A stretch of DNA of 36,106 nt, from the NCBI GenBank assembly GCA_964503335.1, contig CAZCZZ010000041.1, positions 1-36,106 on the forward strand, given 5' to 3'. Numbering within the stretch: the first letter of the stretch is position 1; each line of letters begins with the position of its first letter. Shown one piece after another: positions 1-7,312 of the stretch. The translations under genes and the position numbers were made by a program. This stretch comes from CAZCZZ01 sp964503335. GTDB lineage: Bacteria > Verrucomicrobiota > Kiritimatiellia > CAIVKH01. Under the pieces are notes generated by a model. That model worked only from the letters and a program-made list of their open reading frames with translations. It was not told where the DNA came from and did not search any database.

Positions 1-1
1 C

Positions 2-808
2 GCCTACCTTCTCGGCGGCACGGCGGGACGCACTACTCTGAACGGCGAAGGCTTGCAGCACCAGGACGGACACAGCCATCTGCTGGCGTATCCCATCCCC
101 AACCTGATGTGCTACGACCCGGCCTTTGCGTATGAGATCGCGGTGATTGTGCAGGAAGGCATTCGCCGGATGTACGACGAACAGGAGAGCATTTTCTACT
201 ACCTGACCGTCGCCAACGAGAATTACGTCATGCCCGCAATGCCGCCGAATTGCCGCGAAGGCATCCTGAAGGGCATGTACAAGCTCATCCCGTCCGCAGC
301 CAAGGGCGCGAAGCTGAAGGCCCAGTTGCTGGGAAGTGGCTCCATCCTGAACGAGGTCGTGAAGGCGCAGAAGATGCTCGAGGAGAAGTTTGGTGTGGCC
401 GCCGATGTCTGGTCAGTCACGAGCTACAAGGAACTCCGCCGCGACGCGATGGAATGCGACCGCTGGAACATGTTCAACGCGGACAAGCCAGCGAAGGTCC
501 CTTATGTGACCGAGTGCCTGAACGACAGCGAAGGCGTGATCGTTGCCGCATCCGATTACGTGAAGATGCTCCCCGACGCCCTCGCGCGCTGGATGCCGCG
601 CACCCTGCTCTCGCTCGGGACCGAAGGTTACGGCCGCAGCGAGACCCGCAAGGCGCTGCGCGACTTCTTTGAAGTCGATGCCCGCTACATCACCCTCGCC
701 ACGCTCGCGGCCTTGGCGCGCGACGGCAAGGTCAAGGCCGACGTCGTCACGAAGGCGATGAAGGACCTTGAGATCGACCCGAACAAACTCAACCCGATGA
801 TTTCTTAA
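2..808 (+). CDS. aceE: Pyruvate dehydrogenase E1 component, homodimeric type (3' part)
   Basis: This is the C-terminal 268 residues of the thiamine-diphosphate E1 enzyme that decarboxylates pyruvate and acetylates the lipoyl group of E2. The reading frame is open from base 2, so the gene starts outside the window. The visible part begins at the conserved GGTAGRTTLNGEGLQHQDGH segment and continues through ENYVMPAMP, LLGSGSIL, VTSYKELRRDAMECDRWN and an ending like NPMIS. These match the E. coli-type single-chain AceE rather than the alpha/beta PdhAB type. aceF follows after 23 bases and then lpdA, so this is the first gene of a pyruvate dehydrogenase operon. Family assignment is firm; the N-terminal cofactor motifs are not visible. 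Confidence 0.95.
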   Translation, partial: AYLLGGTAGRTTLNGEGLQHQDGHSHLLAYPIPNLMCYDPAFAYEIAVIVQEGIRRMYDEQESIFYYLTVANENYVMPAMPPNCREGILKGMYKLIPSAAKGAKLKAQLLGSGSILNEVVKAQKMLEEKFGVAADVWSVTSYKELRRDAMECDRWNMFNADKPAKVPYVTECLNDSEGVIVAASDYVKMLPDALARWMPRTLLSLGTEGYGRSETRKALRDFFEVDARYITLATLAALARDGKVKADVVTKAMKDLEIDPNKLNPMIS

Positions 809-831
809 GTTCACACGACGAAGGACAAGCC

Positions 832-2127
832 ATGGCGATTGAATTCAAACTTCCCGAACTCGGCGAAAACATAGCCGGAGGCGACGTGACCCGCGTTCTG
901 GTCAAGGTCGGCGACGCGATCAAGGCCGAGCAGGCCGTCATTGAGATGGAAACCGGCAAGGCCACGGTTGAAATCCCGTCCTCTGTCGCCGGCGTCGTCA
1001 CAGCAATCCACGTGAAGGAAGGCTCCAAGGCCAAGGTCGGCCAGGCCATCCTCACCGTCGATGCCGATGCAGCGCCCGCCGCCAAGCCTGCGGCTCCCGC
1101 AAAGGCCGCCAAAGCGGCAGCGCCAGCCCCTGCACCCGCTCCGGCGGCAGCACCTGCAGCGCCTGCGCCCTCTCCCGCACCTTTCCGTCCCGCACCAGCC
1201 TACGTACCACCCGTGGTCGAGGTTGGCGGCAAGTCGACGATTCCCGCCGCTCCATCCACGCGCAAGTTTGCCCGCGAGATCGGCGTGGATATCACGGCCG
1301 TTCCCGGATCGGGTCCTGGTGGACGCGTCTCCGAGGATGATGTGAAGAGCTTCTCCCGCGCCCTGCATCAGGGTGGAGTTCCCGGTGCCGGACGTCCGGT
1401 TGCCCCCGCCCTGCCCGACTTCGGTCGCTGGGGTGAGTTCGAGCGTCAGGGCTTGAGCACGATCCGCGTCATCACAGCGGAGCACATGGCCAATTCGTGG
1501 TCGAACATTCCGCACGTCACGCTGCACGACAAGGCAGACATCACCGAGCTTGAGAAGCTGCGCAAGCAGCAGAAGGCGAAGTCACCCGGTTCGAAGCTGA
1601 CGGTCACGGCGTTCCTCGTAAAGATCGCAGCTTCCGCGCTGAAGGTGTTCCCCAACTTCAACGCGAGCCTCGACCTCGGTCGCCAGGAGTTGATCCTCAA
1701 GAAGTTCATCAACATCGGCGTCGCGGTGGACACGGAGAAGGGCCTGATGGTTCCTGTGATCCGCAACGCGGACCAGCGGAACGTGACGCAACTCGGCGCG
1801 GACCTCACGGCCTTGGCCGAGAAGGCGCGCGCGAAGAAGATTTCGCCCGACGACCTGCAGGGTGGCTGCTTCACGATCACGAACCTGGGCGGCATCGGCG
1901 GCACGTTCTTCACGCCGATTGTGAATCTGCCCGAAGTCGCGATCCTCGGCGTGGGCCGCTCGGCCTACGAGCCGGTCCTCGTGGACGGATTCTTCCAGCC
2001 GCGCCTGATGATGCCGCTGTCGCTTTCGTTCGATCACCGGGTCATTGACGGCGCGGACGGCGCGCGCTTCATGAAGTGGGTCGTTGACGCGATCCAACAG
2101 CCCGCAATGCTTTCCCTGGAGGGTTAA
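832..2127 (+). CDS. aceF: Dihydrolipoyllysine-residue acetyltransferase (PDH E2)
   Basis: This is the E2 core of pyruvate dehydrogenase (431 residues), passing acetyl groups from the lipoyl arm to CoA. It has one lipoyl domain (about 1-78) with the lipoylated lysine at K43 in EMETGKATVE. A flexible Ala/Pro linker follows (about 79-128), then a peripheral-subunit binding domain (about 138-175, with VPGSGPGGRVSEDDV) and the acyltransferase domain (about 200-431). The catalytic DHRVIDGADG motif puts the histidine at 402. The ATG at 832 follows a GAAGGA-like ribosome site. Many proteobacterial AceF proteins have two or three lipoyl domains; this one has one. It lies between aceE and lpdA in the same operon. 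Confidence 0.96.
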   Translation: MAIEFKLPELGENIAGGDVTRVLVKVGDAIKAEQAVIEMETGKATVEIPSSVAGVVTAIHVKEGSKAKVGQAILTVDADAAPAAKPAAPAKAAKAAAPAPAPAPAAAPAAPAPSPAPFRPAPAYVPPVVEVGGKSTIPAAPSTRKFAREIGVDITAVPGSGPGGRVSEDDVKSFSRALHQGGVPGAGRPVAPALPDFGRWGEFERQGLSTIRVITAEHMANSWSNIPHVTLHDKADITELEKLRKQQKAKSPGSKLTVTAFLVKIAASALKVFPNFNASLDLGRQELILKKFINIGVAVDTEKGLMVPVIRNADQRNVTQLGADLTALAEKARAKKISPDDLQGGCFTITNLGGIGGTFFTPIVNLPEVAILGVGRSAYEPVLVDGFFQPRLMMPLSLSFDHRVIDGADGARFMKWVVDAIQQPAMLSLEG

Positions 2128-2132
2128 TCACC

Positions 2133-3554
2133 TTGAGTACGACGACTTCGCATTCCCGACTCGTAGTTATTGGCGGCGGCCCTGGCGGCTATCCCGCCGC
2201 GTTTCTCGCAGCTGACCTTGGCATCCAGACGACGCTTGTAGACATGGAACAGAAGCCCGGTGGCGTTTGCCTGTACCGTGGCTGTATTCCGTCGAAGGCG
2301 CTGCTGCATATCTCCCGCCTGATTTCGGAGAACCACGAAGCGTCGCAGTGGGGCCTCACCTACGGTGAGCCGAAGATCGATCTCGATAAGATGCGCGCGT
2401 GGAAGGATTCAGTCGTCTCGAAGCTGACCGGCGGCCTTGGCCAGTTGGTTCGCGCCCGGAAGATCCGTCATGTGGTCGGCCGCGCGAAGTTTCGCGACAG
2501 TTCGTCGGTCATCGTGGACAAGAGCGACGGCACGCAGGAGATCATCACGTTCGACAATGCGATCCTTGCGACGGGTTCGCGCCCGATCGTCCCGCCGATG
2601 ATGGACCTCAAGTCACCGCGCGTGATGGACTCGACGACGGCTCTTAACCTTCCCGACATTCCCGGCACGATGCTCGTCATCGGCGGTGGTTACATTGGCT
2701 GCGAACTGGGCAGCGTCTATGCCGCGCTCGGCACCAAGGTGAGCGTGGTTGAGATGCTGGACGGACTCGTGGCCGCGGCGGATCGCGACCTTGCGGCTGT
2801 GCTGTCGAAGCGACTCATGAAGCTGTTTTCCAACGTCATGCTTAAGACGAAGGTCGTTGAGATGGCCGTGGCCGGCGACAAGATCCGCGTCAAATTTGAA
2901 GGCCTGCATGTGAAGGAGCCGGTGCAGGAGTTTGACCGCGTTCTCGTATCCATCGGCCGCCGTCCAAACTCCGAGGACCTCGGCCTTGAAAACACGCGCG
3001 TCAAACTTGATCCAAAAGGCTTTGTGAAGATCGACAAGCAGCGGCGCACGGAAGATCCCGCGATCTTCGCCATCGGCGACGTCGCGGGCGAGCCCATGCT
3101 CGCGCACAAGGCATCGCATGAGGGCCGCGTCGCCGTCGAGGCCATCCTGGGCCACCCTTCCGTTTTTGATCCGCGTGCGATTCCGGCGGTGGTATTTACC
3201 GACCCCGAAATGGCGTGGTGCGGTTTGAGCGAGAACGATGCGCGCGCGGAAGGCCGCGAGGTCAAAGTCGTCAGCTTCCCCTGGGCCGCTTCGGGCCGAG
3301 CCACTTCGATTGGCCGTAATGACGGATTGACCAAGCTGATTCTCGATCCGCGCACCGAGCATGTGCTTGGCGTAGGCATTTGCGGCGTCGGTGCCGGTGA
3401 GATGATCGCCGAAGGCGTGCTCGCCGTGGAAATGGGCGCCCGCGCGTCCGATTTAAAGCTGACGATTCACGCACATCCGACCCTGTCGGAAACGATGATG
3501 GAAGCGTCGGAGATCTTCTTCGGCCACGCGACGCACGTCCACCACCGCGAGTAG
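2133..3554 (+). CDS. lpdA: Dihydrolipoyl dehydrogenase (PDH E3)
   Basis: This FAD flavoprotein (473 residues) reoxidises dihydrolipoyl groups of E2 with NAD+. It shows the N-terminal FAD-binding GGGPGG loop, the redox disulfide C46-C51 in GGVCLYRGCIPSKALL, a second Rossmann motif (VIGGGYIGCELGS) for NAD, and FAIGDVAGEPMLAHKA. The C-terminal dimer interface carries the catalytic H448 and E453 in HAHPTLSE. The start is TTG at 2133, supported by GGAGGG at 2118-2123, which lies inside the last codons of aceF. The gap to aceF is 5 bases, so translation is probably coupled. The set aceE-aceF-lpdA is complete except for the missing 5' end of aceE. Confidence 0.96.
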   Translation: MSTTTSHSRLVVIGGGPGGYPAAFLAADLGIQTTLVDMEQKPGGVCLYRGCIPSKALLHISRLISENHEASQWGLTYGEPKIDLDKMRAWKDSVVSKLTGGLGQLVRARKIRHVVGRAKFRDSSSVIVDKSDGTQEIITFDNAILATGSRPIVPPMMDLKSPRVMDSTTALNLPDIPGTMLVIGGGYIGCELGSVYAALGTKVSVVEMLDGLVAAADRDLAAVLSKRLMKLFSNVMLKTKVVEMAVAGDKIRVKFEGLHVKEPVQEFDRVLVSIGRRPNSEDLGLENTRVKLDPKGFVKIDKQRRTEDPAIFAIGDVAGEPMLAHKASHEGRVAVEAILGHPSVFDPRAIPAVVFTDPEMAWCGLSENDARAEGREVKVVSFPWAASGRATSIGRNDGLTKLILDPRTEHVLGVGICGVGAGEMIAEGVLAVEMGARASDLKLTIHAHPTLSETMMEASEIFFGHATHVHHRE

Positions 3555-3573
3555 AAGCGCGTTCTTCCGTTCA

Positions 3574-3658
3574 TAATCATAATCTTCCCATCATCCGATT
3601 CTGAATCCGATCTTCAGATTCGGATGAGCCGAAGAGCCAAAGATTAAGATTATGATTA
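3574..3658. repeat. Nested imperfect palindromes downstream of lpdA
   Basis: Outer arms of 13 bp (3574-3586, taatcataatctt, and 3646-3658) are exact inverted copies. Inside them lie 15-bp arms (3591-3605, tcatccgattctgaa, and 3613-3627) with a single mismatch and a 7-base loop. The stretch is much more AT-rich than the genes around it and has no run of T after it, so it is not a classical intrinsic terminator. A shorter perfect 7-bp hairpin (3687-3693 with 3700-3706) follows. It resembles the palindrome after the nucleoside kinase at 7214-7277 in word content. Confidence 0.75.
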
Positions 3659-3740
3659 CGATAGGGACCGCTCCCCATCGGACAATCCCCTATAGGCACA
3701 TAGGGGCTCCTGCCCGAGCCCCCCGTTCTCGCTTGGGTGT

Positions 3741-3771
3741 ACGCTGCCCTAGAGGAGAGAAAGGGCAGCGT
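3741..3771 (+). promoter_or_regulatory. Perfect 10-bp hairpin carrying the ribosome-binding site of the PAS kinase
   Basis: acgctgccct at 3741-3750 is exactly inverted at 3762-3771. The 11-base loop contains GAGGAG (3752-3757), the only good Shine-Dalgarno sequence near the kinase start. The downstream ATG is at 3776, 18 bases beyond the Shine-Dalgarno core and just outside the stem. The geometry suggests a structure that gates or positions translation; this is inference. Confidence 0.5.
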
Positions 3772-3775
3772 CCGT

Positions 3776-5749
3776 ATGTCGGATCTATCTTTCGTGGATC
3801 CACTGGACCAGGTCGAACTGCTTGAGCGGGCTTTGGCCCACTCACCGGCCATGATTGTGCTTTGGCGCAATCTTCCGGGCTGGCCGGTAGCCTACGCATC
3901 GTCCTCTGTCGAGCAACTCGGCTATTCCTCCGACGACCTTGCCGCCGGGAGAGTCCGCTGGCAGAGCCTGATCCATCCTGTCGACCAGCCGCGTCTTGAG
4001 GCGGACCTGCGGGCATTTGTCCAGCGCGGTGACGAGACGATTCGCCAGGAGTACCGGCTGATCACGCGTGAGGGTCGGGTACTTTGGGTCGAAGACCATT
4101 CCCGGATCCTGCGCGATGAGCGTGGAGATCCCGCCTACCTCCAGGGCTTCATCCTCGACTGCACTGCGGCACATGAAGCGCGGCTTCGCCTCCAGGATCT
4201 GGTCAAGGAACGAACGGCGCATCTGGACGAGCAGCGTATCTGGCTGGAACGCGAGATTCTGGAGCGGAAGCGGGTCGAGGAGGCGCTGCGGCTGAGCGAG
4301 GAGCGCCTGCGCGTCGCAGTGACCGCGGCTCCCATCACGCTGTTCATTCAGGATCAGGCACTTCGGTACACCTGGATGTACAACCCTCCACCGGGCATCA
4401 CCTTGCCCGGCATCATCGGGCGAATTGATGACGAACTTTTCGGTGAAGAAGCGGCCCCGCTGAACCGGATCAAGCGGAGCGTCCTGAACAGCGGAAGAAG
4501 CGCCCAGGAAGATGTCTACCTCACGGTCGCGGGGACCCAACGCTGGTATAAACTGGGCGTTGAAGCCCTTCGCGACGAGCAACAAAAGGTCATCGGCGTT
4601 ATCTGTGCTGCCGTCGATATTACGAACCTTAAGCAGCATGAGATTGCCCTTGCGGAGCGCGAGGCGCTCTTGAGGACGATCATCGACTGCTTCGACGGCA
4701 TGATCTACATCAGCTCTTCCAACTACGATCTCGAATTCGTCAGCAACCCGGTGCTGGAGCGAACGGGCCAGAAGTGCGTGGGTCAGAAGTGTCACAAGAC
4801 GATCTTCGGACAGGACCAGCGATGTCCGTGGTGCACGGCCCCGCAGGTCCTGAACGGACAGACCACGCGCATGGAAGTCCAGAATCCCGTGGATGGCCGC
4901 TGGCACTATGTCGTAAACACGCCCGTGCGCCGGAGCGATGGGCGGACGTCGATCCAGAGCGTCGTCATCGATATCACGGAGCGCAAGACAGCGGAGTCCC
5001 GACAGCGCGAGACGGATGCGGCACTTCAAAGGGCGCACCGGCTGGAAAGCCTCTCCCGAATGGCGGGCAATATTGCCCATCACATCAACAACCAGCTCAC
5101 GCCGATCATTGGCTACGCCGACCTCGCCGCAGAGCAGCTGCCCGAGAACAGTCCGATGCGCGGTCACTTGTCGGACATCCGGATTGCGGCCAATCGTGTG
5201 GCTTCGCTGGGTACGGAGATGCTCGCGTTCTCGGGTCACTCCTTCATTGACCCGCAGCCCTCCAATATGAATTCGATCATCCTCGGCTGCGAGCGGCTGC
5301 TCCGGATCGCATCGGGTATCAATGCACGCCTCGAATTCAGGCTGTCGGCGTGGGCCCCCACGTTCCTCGCGGATGCGCAGCAACTGCAGCGCGCGCTGAT
5401 CAGCCTTGTGCAGAACAGCAAGGAGGCACTGCCGGATGCAGGCGGTCAGATCATGGTCGAAACAGGCAGCCGGACTTTCTCAGCAGAAGAACTGGTCGCA
5501 TTCCTTCCTCAGAAGAAAAGGCTAGCGGGTGAATTTGCGTTCGTGCGAGTAAGCGACAATGGCATCGGCGTACCCACCGAATTGCAGAGCCGCCTGTTTG
5601 ATCCCTTCACGACGAACAAGGATATCGGGCGGGGCCTCGGACTCGCCGTCACGCTTGGCATCGTTCAAAGCCTCGACGGCGGCATCAAGCTCGTCTCGCA
5701 GCCCGGCCACGGGTGCGAAGTCACCATGTGCTTCCCCGTGATCGAATAG
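3776..5749 (+). CDS. PAS-domain sensor histidine kinase (orphan)
   Basis: This predicted soluble sensor kinase has 657 residues from the ATG at 3776; the frame could also open at GTG 3737, but no ribosome site supports that. It has three PAS-like regions (about 14-130, 180-290 and 300-405) separated by charged helical linkers (around 130-185). A histidine phosphoacceptor domain follows with AHHINNQLTPIIGY (phospho-histidine H435), then an ATPase domain with VQNSKEALPDAGG (N box), VSDNGIGVP (G1), LFDPFTT (F box) and GRGLGLAVTLGIV (G2). PAS 3 holds four cysteines (334, 339, 350, 353), the last three as C-x10-CPWC. No transmembrane segment or receiver domain is visible, and no response-regulator gene lies in the window, so partner and signal are unknown. 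Confidence 0.9.
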   Translation: MSDLSFVDPLDQVELLERALAHSPAMIVLWRNLPGWPVAYASSSVEQLGYSSDDLAAGRVRWQSLIHPVDQPRLEADLRAFVQRGDETIRQEYRLITREGRVLWVEDHSRILRDERGDPAYLQGFILDCTAAHEARLRLQDLVKERTAHLDEQRIWLEREILERKRVEEALRLSEERLRVAVTAAPITLFIQDQALRYTWMYNPPPGITLPGIIGRIDDELFGEEAAPLNRIKRSVLNSGRSAQEDVYLTVAGTQRWYKLGVEALRDEQQKVIGVICAAVDITNLKQHEIALAEREALLRTIIDCFDGMIYISSSNYDLEFVSNPVLERTGQKCVGQKCHKTIFGQDQRCPWCTAPQVLNGQTTRMEVQNPVDGRWHYVVNTPVRRSDGRTSIQSVVIDITERKTAESRQRETDAALQRAHRLESLSRMAGNIAHHINNQLTPIIGYADLAAEQLPENSPMRGHLSDIRIAANRVASLGTEMLAFSGHSFIDPQPSNMNSIILGCERLLRIASGINARLEFRLSAWAPTFLADAQQLQRALISLVQNSKEALPDAGGQIMVETGSRTFSAEELVAFLPQKKRLAGEFAFVRVSDNGIGVPTELQSRLFDPFTTNKDIGRGLGLAVTLGIVQSLDGGIKLVSQPGHGCEVTMCFPVIE

Positions 5750-5864
5750 GGTCTGATCTCCAATTTCAATTTCAGATCTCAAATCTCCCCGGCCCGCCCC
5801 GCCTCTTCCCGCCTTGTCGGATCGGTTAGGTTCTGGTATATGCCATGTTCCGAAGAGGTTACAC

Positions 5865-7214
5865 ATGGCTACGACTTCCTATCCGATCAAGAACATCGTC
5901 AAGCGCGACGGAAACACGGTGGCCTATGACAGGGACCGGATTACCACGGCGATCTTCAAGGCTGCGGCTTCCGTGGGAGGCAATGACCGGAAGACGGCGG
6001 AGGAGTTGGCCATCCAAGTGGAACAGGCGCTGGCCGCGACGTATCAGGAGCCCGCGATTCCATCGGTCGAAGACGTGCAGGACCTCGTCGAAGCCACGCT
6101 GATCAAGACCGGCCATGTCCATACAGCGCGGGCCTATATCATCTACCGGCATGACCGCGCCCAATCCCGGGCTGCGCGCATGGACCGCTTTGAAGCGACC
6201 GACAACATTCCCTACAAGAAGATCTACGAAGTGCTTCGCTGGAACATGGACCACGAATGCGAAACGGTGGACGGCATCAACAAGATCATCGCGGACGGGA
6301 AATTCTCCGATCTCGTGCACGCATGCGACGAACGCTATTCCGCCGAGGTGGCCAATGGCGCCTCACATATCATCGAGCGTCTGCCCGACGTGCGCATCAT
6401 CATCATCGCCGGCCCCTCATCGTCCGGAAAGACCACGACCACGATCAAGATGAGCGAGTCCCTGCAGAAGGCGGGCATGGAGCTCACGGCTCTTACCGTG
6501 GATCACTACTTCTATGACCTGGAGATGCATCCCAAGGACGAGTTTGGCGACTACGACTACGAAACGCCTCAAGCCCTCGACCTGGAACTGATCAACAAGC
6601 ATCTGGTCCAGTTGCTCGAAGGCAAGACCATCAAGACGCCCCACTACGATTTTAAGACCGGCAAGCGCACGCTCGATGTGCACGAAATGACGCTGAAGCC
6701 CAATCAACTGCTGTTGATCGACAGCCTTCACGGCCTCTTCGACGGCATGACGTACAGCATCCCCGCGTCGAAGAAGTTCAGGCTCTACATCGAGACGCTC
6801 GGGCAGCTGCGCGACAACCACGGCAACTTCATGCGCTGGGCGGACAACCGCCTGCTCCGCCGCATGATCCGCGACAGTTGGCACCGGAACCTGAAGCCCC
6901 TGGCGACCCTCGCGCACTGGCACTACGTGCGTCGCAGCGAGCTGAAGAACATCATCCCGTTCATCGGAACGGTTGACTATCTCGTGAACAGCGCCCTGCC
7001 CTACGAAATGCCCATCCTGAAGAACAAGCTCTTCGACTATCTCCCCGAAGCCATGAACCAGTATCGCGACGTACCCAAGCGGCAGGATGCCTACATCCGC
7101 GCCCGGCGCGTTTATGAGCTATTGAACCAGCTCACGGCATTCACGGACGACAGCGTGGTCCCGAAAAAATCGCTCATCCGCGAGTTCATCGGCGGGAGCG
7201 AGTACACGTATTGA
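5865..7214 (+). CDS. ATP-cone domain fused to a uridine kinase-like nucleoside kinase
   Basis: The 449-residue protein starts at ATG 5865, with AAGAGG six bases upstream; an in-frame start at 5814 is less likely. Residues about 7-98 form an ATP-cone (IVKRDGNTVAYDRDRITTAI and VEATLIKTGHVHTARAYIIY), the nucleotide-sensing domain known from ribonucleotide reductases and NrdR. After a linker of about 80 residues comes a P-loop kinase of the uridine kinase/phosphoribulokinase family with GPSSSGKTT at 183-191, TVDHYFYD, DYETPQALD and PHYDFKTGKR. The likely reaction is phosphorylation of a nucleoside such as uridine or cytidine, with the cone as an allosteric sensor. Substrate and regulation are inferred. 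It stands alone between two palindrome-bearing spacers. Confidence 0.85.
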   Translation: MATTSYPIKNIVKRDGNTVAYDRDRITTAIFKAAASVGGNDRKTAEELAIQVEQALAATYQEPAIPSVEDVQDLVEATLIKTGHVHTARAYIIYRHDRAQSRAARMDRFEATDNIPYKKIYEVLRWNMDHECETVDGINKIIADGKFSDLVHACDERYSAEVANGASHIIERLPDVRIIIIAGPSSSGKTTTTIKMSESLQKAGMELTALTVDHYFYDLEMHPKDEFGDYDYETPQALDLELINKHLVQLLEGKTIKTPHYDFKTGKRTLDVHEMTLKPNQLLLIDSLHGLFDGMTYSIPASKKFRLYIETLGQLRDNHGNFMRWADNRLLRRMIRDSWHRNLKPLATLAHWHYVRRSELKNIIPFIGTVDYLVNSALPYEMPILKNKLFDYLPEAMNQYRDVPKRQDAYIRARRVYELLNQLTAFTDDSVVPKKSLIREFIGGSEYTY

Positions 7215-7277
7215 GATTGATGAATGCGGATGGCTGAAGCCGAAGCTCATCGATCCGCAATCCGCAATCATCAATCT
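7214..7277. repeat. 18-bp imperfect inverted repeat after the nucleoside kinase
   Basis: agattgatgaatgcggat at 7214-7231 is inverted at 7260-7277 with 17 of 18 positions matching, around a 28-base loop. The left arm begins on the last base of the kinase stop codon. The right side also contains the direct repeat atccgca (7253-7259 and 7260-7266). No T-run follows, so intrinsic termination is doubtful. Confidence 0.7.
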
Positions 7278-7312
7278 TGTCACCCCTCGGCGTCCCACGC
7301 CATGATGTGACC

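Noticed and set aside
1070..1230. Ala/Pro-rich repeat in aceF as a possible tandem repeat or second lipoyl domain
   Set aside because: It is the ordinary flexible linker of E2 proteins; no second ETGKA-type lipoyl site exists.
3842..5383. A 513-codon open frame antisense to the PAS kinase
   Set aside because: Codon composition and the lack of any recognisable domain mark it as a GC-rich shadow of the well-supported kinase gene.
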